From: Pseudaquabacterium inlustre
Lineage (GTDB): Bacteria; Pseudomonadota; Gammaproteobacteria; Burkholderiales; Burkholderiaceae_C
Length of the DNA stretch: 64,000 nt
Assembly: GCF_038066595.1 (NCBI RefSeq)
Contig: NZ_JBBUTH010000004.1
Coordinates: 372,001-436,000, forward strand
Direction: 5' to 3'
The position numbers were made by a program, and so were the translations under genes. Positions 1-8,976 of this stretch are shown here, piece by piece. Every line of letters begins with the position of its first letter. The stretch's first letter is position 1. Below the pieces are notes generated by a model. The model saw only the letters and a list, made by a program, of their open reading frames with translations. It was not told the DNA's origin and made no database searches.

Positions 1-1
1 G

Positions 2-3000
2 GACAACGCCTTCACACTGAACGGCGGCACGGCCCTGGTCAACAGCCTGGGCCGTGCGGCCATGGCCGGTGCGCTGACGCTGGCGGCCGACACCACGCTG
101 GGCGTGAGCGGCGCGCAACTGAGCCTGGGCGGCGCCATCACCGGCCCGGGCGCGCTCACCGTGCAAGGCCCTGGCACGCTGGTGCTGTCGGGCGCCAACA
201 CGGCCCGTGGGGGCACCACGGTGGCCAGCGGCACGCTGCAGCTGCTGGGTGGTGCCGACCGCGCCGGCAGCGGCGCGCTGCAGGTGGCCAGCGGCGGCAC
301 ACTGGACCTGCGCGACGGCGCCAGCCTGAGCGTGCCGCTGCGCCTGGCCGGCACGCTGGCCAGCAGCAATGCCGGCAATGCGCTGGCGGCCACGCTGTCG
401 GGGGCGGTCACGCTGACGGGTGATGCCACGCTGCAGGTGGGCGGCGCCGGGCTGGCGATCAGCGGTGCCATCGCCGATGCGGGCGGTGCACGCGCGCTGA
501 CCAAGACCGGCAGCGGCACGCTGACGCTGTCGGGCGTGAACAGCAGCGCCGGCACGCTGACGGTGAACGCCGGCACCGTGGTGGCGCGCAACGGCCAGGC
601 GCTCAGTGACAGCGGCCTGCTGCAGCTGGCCGCCGGCGCCACGCTGCAGCTGCAGGCCGACGAGACCGTGGGCGCGCTGGCCGGGGGCGGCGCCGTGGTG
701 CTGGACGGCGCCACGCTGGCGGCCGGAGGCAATGGCGCGAGCAGCCTGTTCGACGGCGTGCTCAGCGGCCGTGGCGGGCTGACCAAGCAGGGCGCGGGCA
801 CGCTGACGCTCAACGGCGCCAACACCTACACCGGCGCCACGCAGGTGCAGGCCGGCACGCTGGTGCTGGGCGCCAGCGGCACCGCGGGCACGCTGAGTGC
901 CGTGACGGTGGCGGCCGGCGCGCAGCTCACGCTGCAGTCGGCCCAGGTGCTGGGCTCGCTGGCCGGTGCGGGCGATGTGGCGCTGGGCGCGCAGGCCCTG
1001 AGCACCGGCGCCGACGGCCTCAGCACGCGTTTCGACGGCACGCTGTCGGGCAGCGGCAGCCTCACCAAGCACGGCGCCGGCAGCTTCACGCTGGGCGGCC
1101 GCGATGCCCGCACCGGGGCCACGCAGGTGGCCGGCGGCACGTTGGTGCTGGCCGCCAGCGACGCCGCCTCGGCGTTGAGCACCTACCGCGTCGATGACGT
1201 GGCCACGCTGCAGCTGCAGGCCGATGCCACGCTCGGCGCGCTGGCCGGTGCGGGCACGGTCGATCTGGCGCCCGGTCAGCTGCGGCTGGCGCCGGCGGCC
1301 GGCACCAGCACGCTGTTCAGCGGCACGCTGCAGGGCAGCGGAGGCCTGGTGCTGCAGGGCGCCGGCACGCTGACGCTGTCCGGCGCCAACCGCCACACCG
1401 GCCGCACGCAGCTGCTGGGCGGCACGCTGGCGATCGCGGGCGATGCCCAGCTGGGCGCCGCACCCGCGGTGCTGGTGGCCGACCAGCTGCTGCTGGATGG
1501 CGGCACGCTGCGCATCACCGGCAGCGGCACGCTGGCGGCCACGCGTGGCGTCACGCTGCAGGGCGCCGGGGGCACGCTGCAGCTGCCGGCCGGCGTGACG
1601 GTGGCGCTGGACGCCCCGCTGGCCGATGGCCGCAGCGCCGGCGCCCTGACGCTGGCCGGCGGCGGCACGCTGGCGTTCACCAGCGCCCTGGACCACACGC
1701 ACAGCGGCGGCACCCTGGTGCAGGGCAGCCAGCTGAGCCTGGCACGCGATGGCCAGCTGGGCGCCGCCGGCGCCGCGCTGACGCTGGATGGCGGCACGCT
1801 GCAGCTGCGCGACAGCCTGCGCCTGGACAGCATCCGCCCGTTGCGCCTGGGCGCCGGCGGCGGCACGCTGGACCTGGCCGCAGGCCTGTCACTGCAGTTC
1901 GGTGGCCAGATCAGCGACGCTGCGGGGGCGCAGGACGGCCGCCTCACGCTGCAGGGCGGCGGCAGCTTCCGCTTCGACGGTGTGGCGGCCAGCACCTACA
2001 CCGGTGCCACCGCGCTGCTGGGCAGCACGCTGGCGCTGCAGCGCGACGACCAGCTGGGCCTGGCGCCCGCCACCGCGCGCGATGCGCACCTGCGGCTCGA
2101 CGGCGGCCGCCTGGTGCTCGAGGCCGGCACGCTGGTGCTCGATGCCCGGCGCGGCCTGGCGCTGGGCGCGGCGGGCGGCACGTTGCAGGTGGCCGACGGC
2201 GCCACGCTGTCGCTGGCCGCCACGGTGGCCGACGCCACCACCGGCGTGGCCGGCACGCTCACCAAGGCCGGCGCGGGCACGCTGCAGCTGGGCGGTGAGG
2301 CCCCCAACCGCCACAGCGGCGGCACCGTGGTACTGGCCGGTGTGCTGGCCATCGACCGGGACGAGGCCCTGGGCGCCAGCGCTGGCGCGCTGCAGCTCGA
2401 CGGCGGCACGCTGCGGGCGCTGGGCAGCTTCCGGCTGGACGCGGCGCGCGCGCTGCAGCTGGGCGTGGGCGGCGGCCGCATCGACGTGGCCGACGGCGCC
2501 ACGCTGGCCCTGCCCGGCGCGGTCAGCGAGCAGGCCGGGGCCGCCACGCTCACCAAGCTGGGCGGCGGCACGCTGGCCTTCGACGGCGCCGCCGACGCCG
2601 CGCGGCTGGGCGCCACCCAGGTGCTGGCCGGCACGCTGGCGATCACGCGCGACGGCCAGCTGGGCCGCGCGCCCGCCGCACCGGTGGCCGACCAGCTGCT
2701 GCTGGACGGCGGCACGCTGCGGCTGGACGCCGATCTCACGCTCGCCGCCAGCCGGGGCGTGGCCCTGGGCGCCGGCGGCGGCACCGTGGCGGTGGCGGCC
2801 GGGGTTGCGGCGCGCGTCGACGGCGCTGTCAGCGATGCCGGTGCCGCACCCGCCGCGCTGCGCAAGACCGGTACGGGCCGCCTGACGCTGGCCGGCGACA
2901 ACCGCCAGAGTGGCGGCACCGAGCTGCGCGAAGGCACGCTGGCCACCGCCGGTGCCGAGCGCCTGCCCGATGCCGGCGCACTGCAGCTGGCCGTGGGCAC

Positions 3001-6000
3001 CCGCTTCGAACTGGGCGGCGCCGAGACCATCGGCGCGCTGGCCGATCTGAGCGGCGTGGGCGCCGGTTTCCCGGCACGCCTGGTGCTCGACCGCCATGTG
3101 CTCACGGTGCGCCAGGCCAGCGACACGCGCTTCAGCGGCCAGGTCGACACCGGCAGCGGCCAGCTGGTCAAGGAAGGCAGCGGCACGCTGTCGCTGGCCG
3201 GCCAGGGCAGCGGCAACGGGCTGTTCCAGGTGAACTCGGGCCTGCTGGTCAGCGCCTCGGCCGACCTGCTGACGCCCGACACCCTGGTGCAGGTGGCCGA
3301 GCGTGCCACGCTGCGCCTGGACACCGCGGCCACGGTGCAGTCGCTCACGCTGGCTGGCGAACTGAGCGGCAGCGGCCTGCTCACCGTGACCCAGGGCACG
3401 CTGCTCGACGGCGGTACGCTGCGCGCGCCGGTGAGCACGGCCACGCTGACCAGCCGCCAGGCGGTTCAGGTGCAGGCCGCGCTGCAGGTGTCGGGCACGG
3501 CCACGCTGGAAGGCGGCACGCTGACGCTGGGCGAGGGCGGGCTGCTGCAGGCGGCGCGGGTGCAGCTGGTCCGCGGCGCGGCGCTGCTGACCACCGCCGC
3601 CGGCCAGCTGGGCGCGGGTGCGGCGCTGTCGCTGAGCGGCGGCAGCATGCTGCAGCTGGCCGGGGCCGAGACGGCCGCCTCGCTGTCGCTGGCCGAGGGC
3701 AGCCGGGCCGCCGGCAGCGGTCGCCTGGGGCTGGCTGGCGCGGTGAGCCTGGCCGACAGCGGCTTGGCCCTGCCGGTGCAGGCGGCTCAGTTCAGCAGCA
3801 GCGGCAGCAGCACGGTCAGCGCCGCGCTGAGCCTGTCGCAGAGCGCCGCACTGCGCGACGGCAGCCTGACGCTGGCCGAGGGTGGCCGCATCGACAGCCC
3901 GGTGATGCAGCTGCAGTCGGGCGTGCTGCGCAGCACCGATGCGCAGGCCCTGGGCAGCGGCGCCAGCGCGCTGCGCGTCGATGCGCCGGCCACGCTGCAG
4001 CTGGGCGCGCCGGCCACGGTGGCCACGCTCAGCCTGGCCGGCACGGTGCAGCCGGCCGCGCCGGCCAGCGCCGCGACGGCGCTGCTGTCGGCCACCCAGT
4101 CGGTCACGCTGGACGGCGGCCAGCTGGCCGCACCGCTGCTGACGCGCAGCCTGGAGGTCACGGGCGCCAGCAGCGTGGCCGCCACCGTGCAGGCCACCGA
4201 ATCGGCCAGCGTGGCCGGCACGCTGACGCTGGACGCCGGTGGCGCGCTGGTCACGCCACGCCTGGCCTTGCGCAGCGGCGGCCTGCTCACCCGCGCCGAG
4301 GCGCAGCTGGGCGGCGCCCCGGTGCTGAGCATGGACGCCGGCACCGTGCTGCAGCTGGCCGGCAGCGAGACGCTGGGCGCACTGATCGACGGCGGCGGCG
4401 CGGCCGGCTTGCCGGCGGCGCGCGTGCTGCTGGGCGCCGGCACGCTGGGCGTGGGCGGCGCGGTGGCCGATGCGGCCACGGTGCAGCGCTTCTCGGGCGT
4501 GTTCAGCGGTGCCGGCTCGCTGGCCAAGCAGGGGGCCGGCACCTGGGTGCTCAACGCCGACCAGGCCCATGGCGACACGCGCATCGAGGCCGGCACGCTG
4601 CAGCTGGGCACCGGCGGTGCCAGCGGCACTGCGGGGCGCGGCGGCATCGTCAACGACGGCCTGCTGCGCGTGCAGCGCAGCGACACGCTGGCACTCGACA
4701 ACGCCATCACCGGCCGCGGCTCGCTCGAGCAGGCCGGCAGCGGCACGCTGGTGCTGGGGGCCGCGGGCAATGCCTACACCGGCGCCACCCGGGTGCTGGC
4801 CGGCACGCTGGCCACCGCCGGCGCCGAGCGCCTGCCCGATGCCAGTGCGGTGCAGGTGGCCGCCGAGGCGCGCCTGCAGCTGCGCGGCAGCGAGACGCTG
4901 GCTGCACTGTCGGCCGATGGCGCGGTGTCGCTCGGCGGCGCGCTGAGCGCCAGCAGCGGTGGCCTGCGCTTCGGCGGCCCGGTCAGCGTGGACACCACGG
5001 TGCCGGTCACGCTGTCGGCGCCTGACCAGGCCATCGAGGCGCTGAACGATGGCAACCGCTGGGGGGCGCAGCCGCTGAGCGTGCGGGCCGGCCAGCTGCG
5101 CCTGTCGGCCGGGCGCGAGGCCGATGGCCGCTGGCGCGATCTGGTGCTCGGCGAGGTGGTGCTCAGTGGCCGCGTGGCCGGTGCGGCGGGCACGCTGCCG
5201 GTCGACCGCCAGGCCAGTGCCGGTGTCACTGCGCAGGCCGACGGCAGCGACGGCAGCCTGCTGGTGGCCAACCGCATCCAGCTGGGCACCAGCGCGGCGG
5301 CCACCGGCGATGCGCGGCTGGACGGCCTGCTGCAGGTGGACGGCGGGGCGCTGACGCTGCGTGCGATGGCGACGCCGGACTACAGCGCGCTGCCGCTGCT
5401 CGATTCAGGCCGCCAGGCGGTCGACCCGCAGCAGGGCCGGCTGCTGCAGGTGGCCGATGACGTGATCACCCAGGGCGCGGCCAGCCGCATCGACACCGTG
5501 GCCGGTGCCGGCCTGGTGCTGCAGGCGGCGGCCGGCGGATCGATCGCGCTGGGCAATGCCGACAACCGCTTTGCCGGCACGCTGCAGGCACTCAGCGGCA
5601 GCAGCTGGAACAGCGCCTGGCAGCCCGTGGCGTTGGCCGGCGAGCGCGCCGTGGGGCAAAGCCGCATCACGCTGGCCGGGCGCGAGCTGGTGGTGGGCGG
5701 CCAGGGCCTGGAGGCCGATCTGGTGCGCGTGTCGGCCGGCCGCCTGGCCACGGTGGACGACAGCCGCATCGCGGCGCGGCTCTGGTACAACGACAGTGGC
5801 TTCGGCATCCAGAACTCGGCCCCCGGCCTGGTGCTGGAGCTGCTGCCCCAGGCGTTCTCGTCGGCCACGGCCTTCGGCTCGGCCGATGCGCCGATCGCGG
5901 CCAACGTGGGCGGCAAGAGCCTGGGCGAGCGCGGCGATGGGCTGGCCGCCGGCTATGTGCAGCTGCTGCCGCGCAAGGCGGCCTCGGGCGGCACGGTGGT

Positions 6001-6391
6001 GTTCCTGGCCGGTCCGTCGGCCACGCAGGCCGGCGAGGCCGGCTACCGCTTCTTCAACGATGCGGCGGGCGACCAGGCCCAGGTGCCGCTGTTCTACAAC
6101 GGCGTGCTGCCGGCCACGCCCCAGTTGAGCGGCTCGCTCTCGGCCGTGGCCTCGGTGTCCGAGAACGCGCGGCGCGAGCGGTTCGAGGAAACGGTGCGCA
6201 CCGAGAACGTGGCCATCCGCCTGCGCGCCGGCGTGATCGCCGAGGTGGGGCCGGGCCGACCGGCCACCGGTGGTGCCGAGGGCCTGCGCGCTCCGCAGGC
6301 CTGCGCGGCCGAGGCGGGCCGGCTGGACTGCGCCGCGCCGGGAGCCGCGGCCACGCCAGCCCGCACCGCCGCGCCGGGAGCCGCACGGTGA
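2..6391 (+). CDS. Giant autotransporter-type beta-strand repeat surface protein (5' truncated by window edge)
   Basis: The frame is open from the first complete codon of the window, so the N-terminus lies outside it. About 2,130 residues are visible, dominated by Gly/Thr/Leu/Ala repeats such as GTLTLSGANTYTGATQVQAG, the pattern of autotransporter-associated beta-strand (PATR) repeats that fold as a right-handed beta-helix. A longer repeat of 97-105 residues is laid over these between about 1421 and 2933. The last ~500 residues are less repetitive and end in a short charged, then Ala/Pro-rich tail. I see no C-terminal 12-strand autotransporter barrel, so secretion as a two-partner (FhaB/ShlA-like) substrate is likelier than classical autotransport. 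This is inference, because the diagnostic N-terminal domain is off-window. The stop overlaps the GTG start of the caspase-like gene, which suggests co-translation. Function is unknown; an adhesin or cell-surface filament is the usual role of this architecture. Confidence 0.85.
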   Translation, partial: DNAFTLNGGTALVNSLGRAAMAGALTLAADTTLGVSGAQLSLGGAITGPGALTVQGPGTLVLSGANTARGGTTVASGTLQLLGGADRAGSGALQVASGGTLDLRDGASLSVPLRLAGTLASSNAGNALAATLSGAVTLTGDATLQVGGAGLAISGAIADAGGARALTKTGSGTLTLSGVNSSAGTLTVNAGTVVARNGQALSDSGLLQLAAGATLQLQADETVGALAGGGAVVLDGATLAAGGNGASSLFDGVLSGRGGLTKQGAGTLTLNGANTYTGATQVQAGTLVLGASGTAGTLSAVTVAAGAQLTLQSAQVLGSLAGAGDVALGAQALSTGADGLSTRFDGTLSGSGSLTKHGAGSFTLGGRDARTGATQVAGGTLVLAASDAASALSTYRVDDVATLQLQADATLGALAGAGTVDLAPGQLRLAPAAGTSTLFSGTLQGSGGLVLQGAGTLTLSGANRHTGRTQLLGGTLAIAGDAQLGAAPAVLVADQLLLDGGTLRITGSGTLAATRGVTLQGAGGTLQLPAGVTVALDAPLADGRSAGALTLAGGGTLAFTSALDHTHSGGTLVQGSQLSLARDGQLGAAGAALTLDGGTLQLRDSLRLDSIRPLRLGAGGGTLDLAAGLSLQFGGQISDAAGAQDGRLTLQGGGSFRFDGVAASTYTGATALLGSTLALQRDDQLGLAPATARDAHLRLDGGRLVLEAGTLVLDARRGLALGAAGGTLQVADGATLSLAATVADATTGVAGTLTKAGAGTLQLGGEAPNRHSGGTVVLAGVLAIDRDEALGASAGALQLDGGTLRALGSFRLDAARALQLGVGGGRIDVADGATLALPGAVSEQAGAATLTKLGGGTLAFDGAADAARLGATQVLAGTLAITRDGQLGRAPAAPVADQLLLDGGTLRLDADLTLAASRGVALGAGGGTVAVAAGVAARVDGAVSDAGAAPAALRKTGTGRLTLAGDNRQSGGTELREGTLATAGAERLPDAGALQLAVGTRFELGGAETIGALADLSGVGAGFPARLVLDRHVLTVRQASDTRFSGQVDTGSGQLVKEGSGTLSLAGQGSGNGLFQVNSGLLVSASADLLTPDTLVQVAERATLRLDTAATVQSLTLAGELSGSGLLTVTQGTLLDGGTLRAPVSTATLTSRQAVQVQAALQVSGTATLEGGTLTLGEGGLLQAARVQLVRGAALLTTAAGQLGAGAALSLSGGSMLQLAGAETAASLSLAEGSRAAGSGRLGLAGAVSLADSGLALPVQAAQFSSSGSSTVSAALSLSQSAALRDGSLTLAEGGRIDSPVMQLQSGVLRSTDAQALGSGASALRVDAPATLQLGAPATVATLSLAGTVQPAAPASAATALLSATQSVTLDGGQLAAPLLTRSLEVTGASSVAATVQATESASVAGTLTLDAGGALVTPRLALRSGGLLTRAEAQLGGAPVLSMDAGTVLQLAGSETLGALIDGGGAAGLPAARVLLGAGTLGVGGAVADAATVQRFSGVFSGAGSLAKQGAGTWVLNADQAHGDTRIEAGTLQLGTGGASGTAGRGGIVNDGLLRVQRSDTLALDNAITGRGSLEQAGSGTLVLGAAGNAYTGATRVLAGTLATAGAERLPDASAVQVAAEARLQLRGSETLAALSADGAVSLGGALSASSGGLRFGGPVSVDTTVPVTLSAPDQAIEALNDGNRWGAQPLSVRAGQLRLSAGREADGRWRDLVLGEVVLSGRVAGAAGTLPVDRQASAGVTAQADGSDGSLLVANRIQLGTSAAATGDARLDGLLQVDGGALTLRAMATPDYSALPLLDSGRQAVDPQQGRLLQVADDVITQGAASRIDTVAGAGLVLQAAAGGSIALGNADNRFAGTLQALSGSSWNSAWQPVALAGERAVGQSRITLAGRELVVGGQGLEADLVRVSAGRLATVDDSRIAARLWYNDSGFGIQNSAPGLVLELLPQAFSSATAFGSADAPIAANVGGKSLGERGDGLAAGYVQLLPRKAASGGTVVFLAGPSATQAGEAGYRFFNDAAGDQAQVPLFYNGVLPATPQLSGSLSAVASVSENARRERFEETVRTENVAIRLRAGVIAEVGPGRPATGGAEGLRAPQACAAEAGRLDCAAPGAAATPARTAAPGAAR

Positions 6392-7887
6392 GCGCACCGC
6401 AGCCCGGCGATCCGGCGGACCGGCCGCCGCACCCGCGCCGCCGCAGCCTGTTCGGCTGGCTGGGCCTGGGGGCGCGTGCGGTGCTGGGCGGCGCGCTGGC
6501 GGGCCGGTGGTCGGCGCTGCCGGCCCAGACCCGCGACGACCCCGCCGGCAACCCGTCGGCCGCAGCGGCGGCGGAGGCCGCGTCCGGCGCCGTGCCGATG
6601 CCGCCGGTCGATCCCGGCCGGCTGGCCCTGGTGATCGGCAACCGCCGCTACCCGGGCGACTTCGAGCTGCCGTCGATCCACAAGAACGCCCGTGACGTGG
6701 AGCAGGCGCTGCGCTGGCGCGGCTTCGGCGTGAGCCTGGTGCTCGATGCCGAACCCGGCGCGGCGCGCAGCGCGGTGGATGCCTTCGTGGCCCGCGCGGC
6801 GGCCGCGCCGGAGGACGCCACGGTGCTGTTCTACTTCAGCGGCCACGGCCTGCAGCTCAATGCCGAGAACCTGCTGCTGGCCGCCGGCGTGCCGCCCAAG
6901 GCGCCGCCGGCCAGCCTGCAGTCGGGCAGCCTGGTGCTCAACCGCGACGTGGTGGCGCGCCTGCCGCGCCGCCGCCAGGGCCTGACCATCGCTATCGTGG
7001 ACGCTTGCCGCAGCGAGGTGGGCACCGGCCGCAACAGCGACGCGATGAACCAGGAAGAGCCGCCGCTCGGCTGCCTGATCGCCTTTTCCACCGGCGCCGG
7101 GCAGTACGCGCTGGCGCCCACCGACGAGAACATCAACACCTTCTACACCCGCGAACTGGTGCGCCTGCTGCGCAGCGAGCCCGACGAGCTGCCGCTGCCG
7201 CTGCTGTTCGAGGCGGTCAAGCGCGAGACCGAGCGCGCCATGCGCGCCAGGCTGACCGCACCGCACCTTGCCCGCTTCGTGCAGCGGCCCTTCGTGGCCA
7301 AGAACGTGCCCGACGAGAACGCCTTCCCGCTGGCGCCGCGCAGCGCTCGCAGCGGGCCGCCGAAGCCGCCGCCACCCACCCGCGCCGAGGAAGACGCCGA
7401 CTGGGCGGCGCTGCAGGCCGCGCTGTGGCCGCCCGACGTGCTGCGCCTGGCCGGGCAGTTCCTGCAGCGCCATCCCGAGGCCGAGCGCAGCCGCCGCCTG
7501 GGCGCCGAGGTGGCGCAGGACGGCGCGCGCCAGGCCGCCGAACTGCTGCGCCGGCCCGATCTGCTGCTCAACCGTGGCGCGTTCGCGGCCGACGCATCGC
7601 GTGGCGAGGCCTATGCCACCGATGTGCGCAAGGCCGGTCGCGGCGACAAGGATGCCGCCGCCCGCGTGGGCCGGCAATGGGCCACGGCCGAGCGCCTGGG
7701 CCCGGCCCGCTCGCGCTACGAGGGCTGGATGCAGCTGGCCGCCGAACTGGGCAACGGCATCGCCAGCTACGAGCTGGCACGCCACTTCCGCCGGCAAGAC
7801 CAGCCGCAGGCTGCTGCGCGCTGGGAGGCGCGTGCCATCGAGCTGGGCTACACGCCGCCGCCCACGCTGGACCACTACCGCAAGTAG
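6388..7887 (+). CDS. Caspase-like (peptidase C14 type) protein with predicted Tat signal
   Basis: The 499-residue protein starts at a GTG overlapping the upstream stop by four bases (GTGA). Residues 17-26 carry a twin-arginine-like run (RRRSLFGWLG) followed by a hydrophobic stretch to about residue 39, which suggests folded export by Tat. The caspase-like core starts near residue 78 with LALVIGNRRY. The likely catalytic dyad is H153 in FSGHG and C207 in VDACR, both intact. A proline-rich linker follows around residues 325-335. The last ~90 residues read like Sel1/TPR helices (AELGNGIASYELARHF). The family covers metacaspases and orthocaspases that cut after basic residues and is common beside large secreted repeat proteins in proteobacteria and cyanobacteria. 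I infer an envelope-located protease acting with, or on, the preceding giant protein. No substrate is visible. Confidence 0.8.
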   Translation: MSAPQPGDPADRPPHPRRRSLFGWLGLGARAVLGGALAGRWSALPAQTRDDPAGNPSAAAAAEAASGAVPMPPVDPGRLALVIGNRRYPGDFELPSIHKNARDVEQALRWRGFGVSLVLDAEPGAARSAVDAFVARAAAAPEDATVLFYFSGHGLQLNAENLLLAAGVPPKAPPASLQSGSLVLNRDVVARLPRRRQGLTIAIVDACRSEVGTGRNSDAMNQEEPPLGCLIAFSTGAGQYALAPTDENINTFYTRELVRLLRSEPDELPLPLLFEAVKRETERAMRARLTAPHLARFVQRPFVAKNVPDENAFPLAPRSARSGPPKPPPPTRAEEDADWAALQAALWPPDVLRLAGQFLQRHPEAERSRRLGAEVAQDGARQAAELLRRPDLLLNRGAFAADASRGEAYATDVRKAGRGDKDAAARVGRQWATAERLGPARSRYEGWMQLAAELGNGIASYELARHFRRQDQPQAAARWEARAIELGYTPPPTLDHYRK

Positions 7888-8021
7888 GCGCTGGCGCTGA
7901 AACTGCGCTGGCAGTGGCCGGCCCCGGCGTCGCCTGCGCTACAGGCCGCGGTGCGGCGCACGGCTATGGTGGCCACCCGGCCGGCGCATCCCGCGCAGGC
8001 CTTTGCCACCCGCCCCCACCG

Positions 8022-8957
8022 ATGCACGCCGCACTGCGCCATGCCCTGAGCGCCGATCCCCAGGCCCGGCCCCAGCCCACCGTCACCGACTGGTGGCCTC
8101 ATCGGCCCTGGGCCGGCGCGGTTGGCACCGATCCGCTGGCCATGGCCCTCCTTGGCGGCTTCGCGGCCGACCGCGTGGCCTGGGCCTTTGCCAGCGGCTA
8201 CCAGGCCGCGCTGCGCGCACTGTGCCCTGATCTGCCGGGCGACGCGCTGGCCGCCTTCTGCGTCACCGAGGACACGGGCAACCGGCCGCGCGACATCCGC
8301 AGCACGCTCACCGCGCAAGCCGGCGGCGGCTGGCAGCTGGACGGCGCCAAGCGCTGGACCACGCTGGGCCCCAGCGGCACGCTGCTGCTGGTCGCTGCGG
8401 CGCTGCCGCCGCAAGCCGGCGACGAGCGGCCGCAGCTGCGCCTGCTGCGCGTGCCGGTGCCCACGCCGGGGCTGGCGATCACGCCGATGCCGGCCACCCG
8501 CTTCGTGCCCGAGGTGCCGCACGCCACGCTGCGCATGGACAGCGTCCACCTGCCGGCCGAGGCGCTGCTGCCGGGCGATGGCTATGCGCGCTACGTCAAG
8601 CCCTTCCGCACGCTGGAAGACCTGCATGTCACGCTGGCCGTGCTGGCCTACCTGCTGCGCGAGGCCCGGGCGCGCGCCTGGCCCGAGGCTTTCAGAGAGC
8701 AACTGGCGGCGGTGATGGCCTTGCTGGCCACGCTGGCTGGCGAGGACGTGCAGGCCCCGGCCACGCATGTGGCGCTGGCCGGTGCGTTGCATCTGGCCCA
8801 TGCCAGTTACGTCCAGGCGCAGCCGCTGTGGGCCGCAGCCGGTGAGGGCGACGAGGCCGCGCAGCGCTGGCAGCGCGATGCCGCGCTGTTTGCGGTGGCG
8901 GGCGCAGCACGCCAGCAACGCGCCGCCACGGCGTGGCAGCGGTTGGCGGCGGGCTGA
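8022..8957 (+). CDS. Short acyl-CoA-dehydrogenase-like protein
   Basis: The 311-residue protein resembles the middle beta-domain and part of the C-terminal helical domain of acyl-CoA dehydrogenases. The stretch FCVTEDTGNRPRDIRSTLTA followed by GGWQLDGAKRWTT matches the FAD-contacting TE-x-GSD...T.A...G..L.G.K.W pattern, but GSD is replaced by GNR. At 311 residues it is well under the usual 380-400, and the C-terminal half lacks recognisable catalytic-base or FAD-dimer motifs. The same frame is open well upstream, but codon content there follows the caspase gene in another frame, so I use the ATG at 8022. No clear Shine-Dalgarno sequence precedes it. It could be a non-catalytic relative or an enzyme with unusual chemistry. 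Only the family assignment is supported. Confidence 0.6.
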   Translation: MHAALRHALSADPQARPQPTVTDWWPHRPWAGAVGTDPLAMALLGGFAADRVAWAFASGYQAALRALCPDLPGDALAAFCVTEDTGNRPRDIRSTLTAQAGGGWQLDGAKRWTTLGPSGTLLLVAAALPPQAGDERPQLRLLRVPVPTPGLAITPMPATRFVPEVPHATLRMDSVHLPAEALLPGDGYARYVKPFRTLEDLHVTLAVLAYLLREARARAWPEAFREQLAAVMALLATLAGEDVQAPATHVALAGALHLAHASYVQAQPLWAAAGEGDEAAQRWQRDAALFAVAGAARQQRAATAWQRLAAG

Positions 8958-8976
8958 ATCGCGCAGCCTTGGGGGA

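Noticed and set aside
1889..4570. 893-codon open frame on the minus strand inside the giant repeat gene
   Set aside because: It is antisense to a strongly repetitive GC-rich gene; its translation is Gln/Ala/Arg-rich low complexity without any domain. Stop codons are rare in this frame because of base composition.
7005..8021. Upstream extension of the acyl-CoA-dehydrogenase-like gene
   Set aside because: The extension overlaps the caspase-like gene in another frame and is Arg/Ala-rich low complexity, so the ATG at 8022 is used.
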